From an uncultured Clostridia bacterium (GTDB lineage Bacteria; Bacillota; Clostridia; Oscillospirales; Ruminococcaceae), in the NCBI GenBank assembly GCA_946563605.1, contig CAMNVW010000056.1, positions 1-8,372 of the forward strand: a DNA stretch of 8,372 nucleotides, in the 5' to 3' direction. The position numbers and the translations under genes were made by a program. This document shows, piece by piece, positions 5,050-8,372 of the stretch (position 1 is the first letter of the stretch; each line of letters opens with the position of its first letter). The notes under the pieces were generated by a model. That model saw only the letters and a list, made by a program, of their open reading frames with translations, had not been told where the DNA came from and did no database searches.

Positions 5050-5859
5050 ATGGACAATCGTGCAATCGGCGTATTTGATTCGGGATTGGGAGGACTGACG
5101 GCGGTCAAGGAGCTGCACAACATCCTGCCAAACGAAGATATTATCTATCTGGGAGATACGGGAAGGGTTCCATATGGTTCCCGCAGCCGCGAAACAATCA
5201 TCAAATATGCAAAGCAAGACATTGATTTTCTGCTCGGAAAGGATATTAAAATGGTGGTTGCCGCCTGCGGAACGGTCAGCAGTACCCTGCCAAAGGAAAT
5301 TTCCGGCAAACTGCCCATCCCTTATGTGGATATCGTGCAGCCGGCGGCACAGGAAGCCTGTGCAATGAGTGCAGGCGGAAAAATCGGCGTGGTGGGAACC
5401 AATGCGACGTTAAAAAGCAACGCATTCGGCAAAGCCATGCGCTCGATCCGCAGTGATATTCATGTGTACGGAAACCCTTGTCCGCTTCTGGTGCATCTGG
5501 TGGAAAACGGCATGATTGAGCCGGACAATCAAATTACCACGCTGGCAGTGCAGATGTATTTGCAGCCGCTTATCAAAGAAAAGATCGACACGTTGATTTT
5601 AGGCTGCACCCATTATCCGCTCCTATACGATATTTTTAACCGCCTGCTCGATTACAAGGTCACATTGATCGACTCGGGAGAGTGCGTCGCAAGGTATGTT
5701 AGAAGATATTTAATGCAAAACGATCTGCTTGCGGACAGAACGACGCCTGGAACGACCGAGTACAATGTGACCGATGAGACGGACACCTTTGACCGGACTG
5801 CCTCTATCTTTTTACAGGAAAAGGTGACAGGAACCGTCAACCGCATTGAGCTTGCATAG
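5050..5859 (+). CDS. murI: Glutamate racemase
   Basis: A 269-residue, cofactor-independent racemase that converts L-glutamate to the D-glutamate added by MurD to peptidoglycan precursors. Family motifs: FDSGLGGLTAVKEL (9-22) with the catalytic-site Asp10-Ser11, YLGDTGRVPYGSRS (33-46), GVVGTNAT (113-120) and LGCTHYPLL (184-192). The catalytic cysteines are Cys73 and Cys186. The first is in AACGTVSS, where most characterised enzymes have CNT; Gly74 replaces the usual Asn. The rest of the fold is intact, so I still call it active. The start at 5050 has a GGAAGGCGG ribosome binding site about nine bases upstream. Its place directly after ddl groups two D-amino-acid steps of wall synthesis. Confidence 0.95.
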   Translation: MDNRAIGVFDSGLGGLTAVKELHNILPNEDIIYLGDTGRVPYGSRSRETIIKYAKQDIDFLLGKDIKMVVAACGTVSSTLPKEISGKLPIPYVDIVQPAAQEACAMSAGGKIGVVGTNATLKSNAFGKAMRSIRSDIHVYGNPCPLLVHLVENGMIEPDNQITTLAVQMYLQPLIKEKIDTLILGCTHYPLLYDIFNRLLDYKVTLIDSGECVARYVRRYLMQNDLLADRTTPGTTEYNVTDETDTFDRTASIFLQEKVTGTVNRIELA

Positions 5860-5889
5860 AAAAAGTTTTTTATTTTAAGGAAGTTATGA

Positions 5890-6339
5890 ATGGAAACAAC
5901 GAAGGATATGAAAAAAGACGTCCTGATCACCATTCAGGGCACACAGCGTGTCGGCAAAGACAAGGACAGCATCGAAATGATGACGACCGGACGGTTCTAC
6001 CGCAAAAATAATCTGTATTATATCAGCTACGAGGAAACCGAAGCGACCGGTTATGACGGCTGCCGCACCACGCTGAAGATCGGTCCGCACAACAAGGTAA
6101 CCATGACCCGTTTTGGACCGTCCCGTTCCCAGCTGATTGTGGAACAGGGAGTGCGCCATCAGTGCCAGTACGACACCGGCTACGGCGCTATGACCATCGG
6201 CGTGATGGGAAATCAGTTTGAAAGCACCCTCAATGACCGCGGCGGCAAATTGTTCTTTGGCTACACCTTGGATATTGAAGCGACAGTCGCGACCGAAAAT
6301 ACGATTGAAATCACCGTAAAAGAGATTTTGTCAAAATAA
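5890..6339 (+). CDS. DUF1934 family protein (YwiB-like small beta-barrel)
   Basis: A 149-residue cytoplasmic protein with no signal peptide or membrane segment. It matches the DUF1934 pattern: KKDVLITIQGTQ near the start, then a T-G-x-F/Y-Y step followed by LYYISYEETEATG, and TTLKIGPHNKVTMTRFG. It continues with ...LIVEQGVRHQCQYDTGYGAMTIGV and a closing G-x-L-F-F-GYTLDIE strand. The family is predicted to adopt a calycin-like barrel and its role is unknown; in Bacillus subtilis the relative ywiB also sits directly upstream of argS, so the linkage here is conserved. AAGGAAG at 5877-5883 supports the ATG at 5890; a second in-frame ATG at residue 7 is possible. A link to translation or to arginine is inference from location only. 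Confidence 0.9.
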   Translation: METTKDMKKDVLITIQGTQRVGKDKDSIEMMTTGRFYRKNNLYYISYEETEATGYDGCRTTLKIGPHNKVTMTRFGPSRSQLIVEQGVRHQCQYDTGYGAMTIGVMGNQFESTLNDRGGKLFFGYTLDIEATVATENTIEITVKEILSK

Positions 6340-6417
6340 ATCGGTTTAAAGGAAAAAGAAAACCGGCGCCTTTATGCACAGCGGATGCCGGATTATGAAG
6401 AAAGGAATGTTTAAAAT

Positions 6418-8133
6418 ATGGATATTCAAAATTTGAATATGAACTTTGTGCAGGATGCAATGGCGGAAGTACAGACCCTGCTGAAAAACGCATTCTCCAA
6501 AGCAATGCAGGAGGGCAAGCTGCCTGAGGCAGAAATTCCGGCATTTACCGTTGAGATTCCGGCAGAAACTTCCCATGGAGATTTTGCCTCCAACGCGGCG
6601 ATGGTTTCCGCAAGAACCTTCCGCAATGCGCCGGTGAAGATTGCGAACATCCTCAAAGAGAGCATGGACTTTTCTTCTGCACGTTATATCGAGCGTGTTG
6701 AGATTGCAGGTCCTGGATTTATCAACTTCTTTGTAAGCCCTCTGTGGTTTGCAGATGTCGTTTCCGGCGTGCTCAAAGCAAAGGAAGCATACGGACGTTC
6801 TGATTACGGCAAGGGCGAAAAGGTCATGATCGAATTTGTATCCGCAAATCCTACCGGTCCAATGCACATGGGCAACGCCCGCGGCGGTGCAATCGGTGAC
6901 TGTCTGGCGGCTGCAATGGATGCGTGCGGTTACGATGTGACTCGAGAATTTTACATCAACGACGCCGGCAACCAGATCGAGAAATTCGGCTGCTCGCTGG
7001 AAGCAAGATATTTGCAGATCTTCAAAGGCGAGGACGCGGTAGAATTTCCAGAGGACGGTTATCACGGAGAGGACATCAAAGAGCGCGCACAGCAGTATGC
7101 GGATGAACACGGCGACAGCCTGCTGGAGGTATCCCCCGAGGAAAGACGCAAAGCGCTGATTGATTTTGCACTGCCGAAAAATATTGCAAAGCTCAAAGCA
7201 GACCTTGAAAAATACCGCATCGTTTACGACGTATGGTTCCCGGAAAGCACCCTGCATCAGTCGGGAGCGGTCAAAGCGATTGTGGACGATCTGACCGCAA
7301 GAAATATGACATACGAAAAAGACGGTGCAGTCTGGTACAAGGCAACCGAATTCGGCGGTGAAAAGGACGAAGTTCTGGTTCGTGCAAACGGAAATCCAAC
7401 CTACTTTACCGCGGATATCGCTTACCACAAAAACAAATTTGCGGACCGTCATTTTGACCGCGTCATCAACGTATGGGGCGCAGACCATCACGGACACGTT
7501 GCAAGACTGAAAGGCGCGATGGATGCAGCAGGCTTGGACGGAAGCAAGCTGGATATCGTACTGATGCAGCTGGTTCGTTTGATGAAGGACGGCGAACCTT
7601 ACCGCATGAGCAAACGTACCGGCAAGGCAATCACCCTTTCCGACCTGACCGATCTGGTTCCGATCGATGCGGCGCGTTTCTTCTTTAATATGCGCGAGCC
7701 AAACTCCACACTGGACTTTGACCTTGATTTGGCGGTAGAGGAATCTTCGCAGAATCCGGTTTACTATGTACAGTACGCACACGCAAGAATCTGCTCCATT
7801 CTCAAAAATCTGGAAGCACAGAACATCCATCCAAGAGAATGTTCTGCCGAGGAACTGGAACATCTGAACACCAACGAAGAAAAAGAAATGATCCGTGTAC
7901 TGGCACAGTGTCCGCAGGAAATCATCAACGCGGCGAAGAACTACGACCCTGCAAGATTGACGCATTATTTGATTGAAGTTGCGACCTTGTTCCACAAGTT
8001 CTACAACGCCTGCCGCGTACAGTGCGACGATGAAGTGCTGATGCAGGCAAGAATTTCGCTGTGTCTTGCGGTTCGTATCGTTCTGGCAAACCTGCTGAAG
8101 CTGCTCAAGATCACTGCACCGGAGTCCATGTAA
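6418..8133 (+). CDS. argS: Arginine--tRNA ligase
   Basis: A 571-residue class I aminoacyl-tRNA synthetase that attaches arginine to tRNA-Arg. The N-terminal Add-1 domain, which contacts the tRNA D-loop, spans about 1-110. The Rossmann catalytic domain follows with the HIGH-type motif HMGN (150-153) inside VSANPTGPMHMGNARGGAIG and the KMSKS-type motif RMSKRTG (396-402). EFYINDAGNQIEKFG (177-191) is a conserved ArgRS segment. The C-terminal helical DALR anticodon-binding domain runs from about 450, starting YVQYAHARICSIL, to the end. AAAGGA at 6401-6406, 11 bases before the ATG at 6418, supports the start; an ATG at residue 8 is an alternative. The 78-base gap after DUF1934 contains a short CCGGC/GCCGG pairing (6363-6367/6387-6391) but no T-box-like leader. 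Last gene of the operon. Confidence 0.97.
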   Translation: MDIQNLNMNFVQDAMAEVQTLLKNAFSKAMQEGKLPEAEIPAFTVEIPAETSHGDFASNAAMVSARTFRNAPVKIANILKESMDFSSARYIERVEIAGPGFINFFVSPLWFADVVSGVLKAKEAYGRSDYGKGEKVMIEFVSANPTGPMHMGNARGGAIGDCLAAAMDACGYDVTREFYINDAGNQIEKFGCSLEARYLQIFKGEDAVEFPEDGYHGEDIKERAQQYADEHGDSLLEVSPEERRKALIDFALPKNIAKLKADLEKYRIVYDVWFPESTLHQSGAVKAIVDDLTARNMTYEKDGAVWYKATEFGGEKDEVLVRANGNPTYFTADIAYHKNKFADRHFDRVINVWGADHHGHVARLKGAMDAAGLDGSKLDIVLMQLVRLMKDGEPYRMSKRTGKAITLSDLTDLVPIDAARFFFNMREPNSTLDFDLDLAVEESSQNPVYYVQYAHARICSILKNLEAQNIHPRECSAEELEHLNTNEEKEMIRVLAQCPQEIINAAKNYDPARLTHYLIEVATLFHKFYNACRVQCDDEVLMQARISLCLAVRIVLANLLKLLKITAPESM

Positions 8134-8148
8134 CCAGATTGAATCTGG
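8134..8148 (+). other. Palindrome immediately after the argS stop
   Basis: CCAGATT and AATCTGG flank a single G, starting at the base after the TAA; in RNA this folds as a 5-bp stem with a 5-base loop. It lacks a T-run, so it is more likely a 3' stabilising hairpin than a terminator. Confidence 0.4.
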
Positions 8149-8234
8149 AGACTTTACCGCGCTTTGGTTTTGTGAAAAAACAGCTCTCATCACGCGGCAA
8201 TCGCTCGCGTTAACACACTTGCTCGTTTATAAAG

Positions 8235-8361
8235 CTACCTTTTTGCGGGGCGTCCCCACACCTTCGAGCATTTATTTTGACCTTCATGAAGGTCAGAAGA
8301 TTTTTTGTGGGGTTGCGACCCCACGCCCCTTATAGCTGGGGGATGCGTCCCCCAGACCCCC
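8235..8361. repeat. Cluster of G-run/C-run palindromes, two with TGCG loops
   Basis: Three hairpins share the same style: GGGG-CGT-CCCC (8237-8247), GTGGGGT-TGCG-ACCCCAC (8307-8324) and CTGGGGGA-TGCG-TCCCCCAG (8336-8355), the last followed by another C-run (8357-8361). The shared TGCG loop with compensating stem changes suggests a family of short dispersed intergenic palindromes of the REP or small-MITE kind. The window ends inside or just after the cluster. No coding frame is supported between 8134 and 8372. Confidence 0.5.
8278..8306 (+). terminator. Possible intrinsic terminator of the ddl-murI-argS operon
   Basis: TGACCTTCATGAAGGTCA (8278-8295) is a perfect 18-base palindrome, folding as a 7-bp stem with a CATG loop. 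Six T follow at 8301-8306 after five intervening bases. The gap between stem and T-run is longer than ideal. It lies 145 bases past argS, and no better terminator is seen between them. Confidence 0.5.
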
Positions 8362-8372
8362 TTAAAATGTGG

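Noticed and set aside
6346..8193. Minus-strand frame of 615 codons opposite argS
   Set aside because: Full-length antisense shadow of ArgRS with no ribosome binding site; codon structure belongs to the plus strand.

Overview
The window looks like the chromosome of a low-to-mid GC Gram-positive anaerobe of the class Clostridia, probably an Oscillospiraceae/Ruminococcaceae-type gut bacterium. The support is protein style (DUF1934 next to argS, clostridial-type D-Ala-D-Ala ligase and glutamate racemase), strong purine-rich ribosome binding sites and Firmicutes-type promoters. The genus cannot be fixed from the sequence alone.

Left end (1 to about 960): accessory DNA. Bases 26-71 carry, on the minus strand, a 7-bp inverted repeat followed after two bases by TAAGTGCG|CTCT. 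This is the layout of an IncQ-type transfer origin, and it suggests the edge or inside of an integrated mobilizable or conjugative element. A GC-rich non-coding stretch follows, then an AT-rich gene for a small membrane-anchored protein of unknown function (374-781), and a strong plus-strand terminator (920-959).

Centre left (1001-3545, minus strand): a transcription/translation operon read right to left, rpmG (L33) - secE - nusG - rplK (L11) - rplA (L1). It has a consensus promoter with an A-tract just upstream of the -35 box, a folded 5' leader, a probable L1 autoregulatory RNA element in front of rplK, and an intrinsic terminator after rplA. rpmG is a 49-residue gene. rplJ-rplL, which usually follow rplA in Firmicutes, are not here; the accessory segment lies in their place.

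Centre right (3836 to about 8306, plus strand): a divergent operon with its own extended -10 promoter: ddl - murI - DUF1934 - argS. The first two supply peptidoglycan precursors (D-Ala-D-Ala and D-Glu), the third is a small predicted beta-barrel protein, and the fourth charges tRNA-Arg.

Right end (8134-8372): non-coding, with a palindromic hairpin plus T-run that may end the operon and a cluster of G-run/C-run hairpins, two with the same TGCG loop, resembling a dispersed palindromic repeat family.

Most of the window is ordinary housekeeping DNA and I see no clear undescribed system. The best leads are the transfer-origin candidate, the structured nusG-rplK leader, the operon 5' leader and the 3' palindrome cluster.
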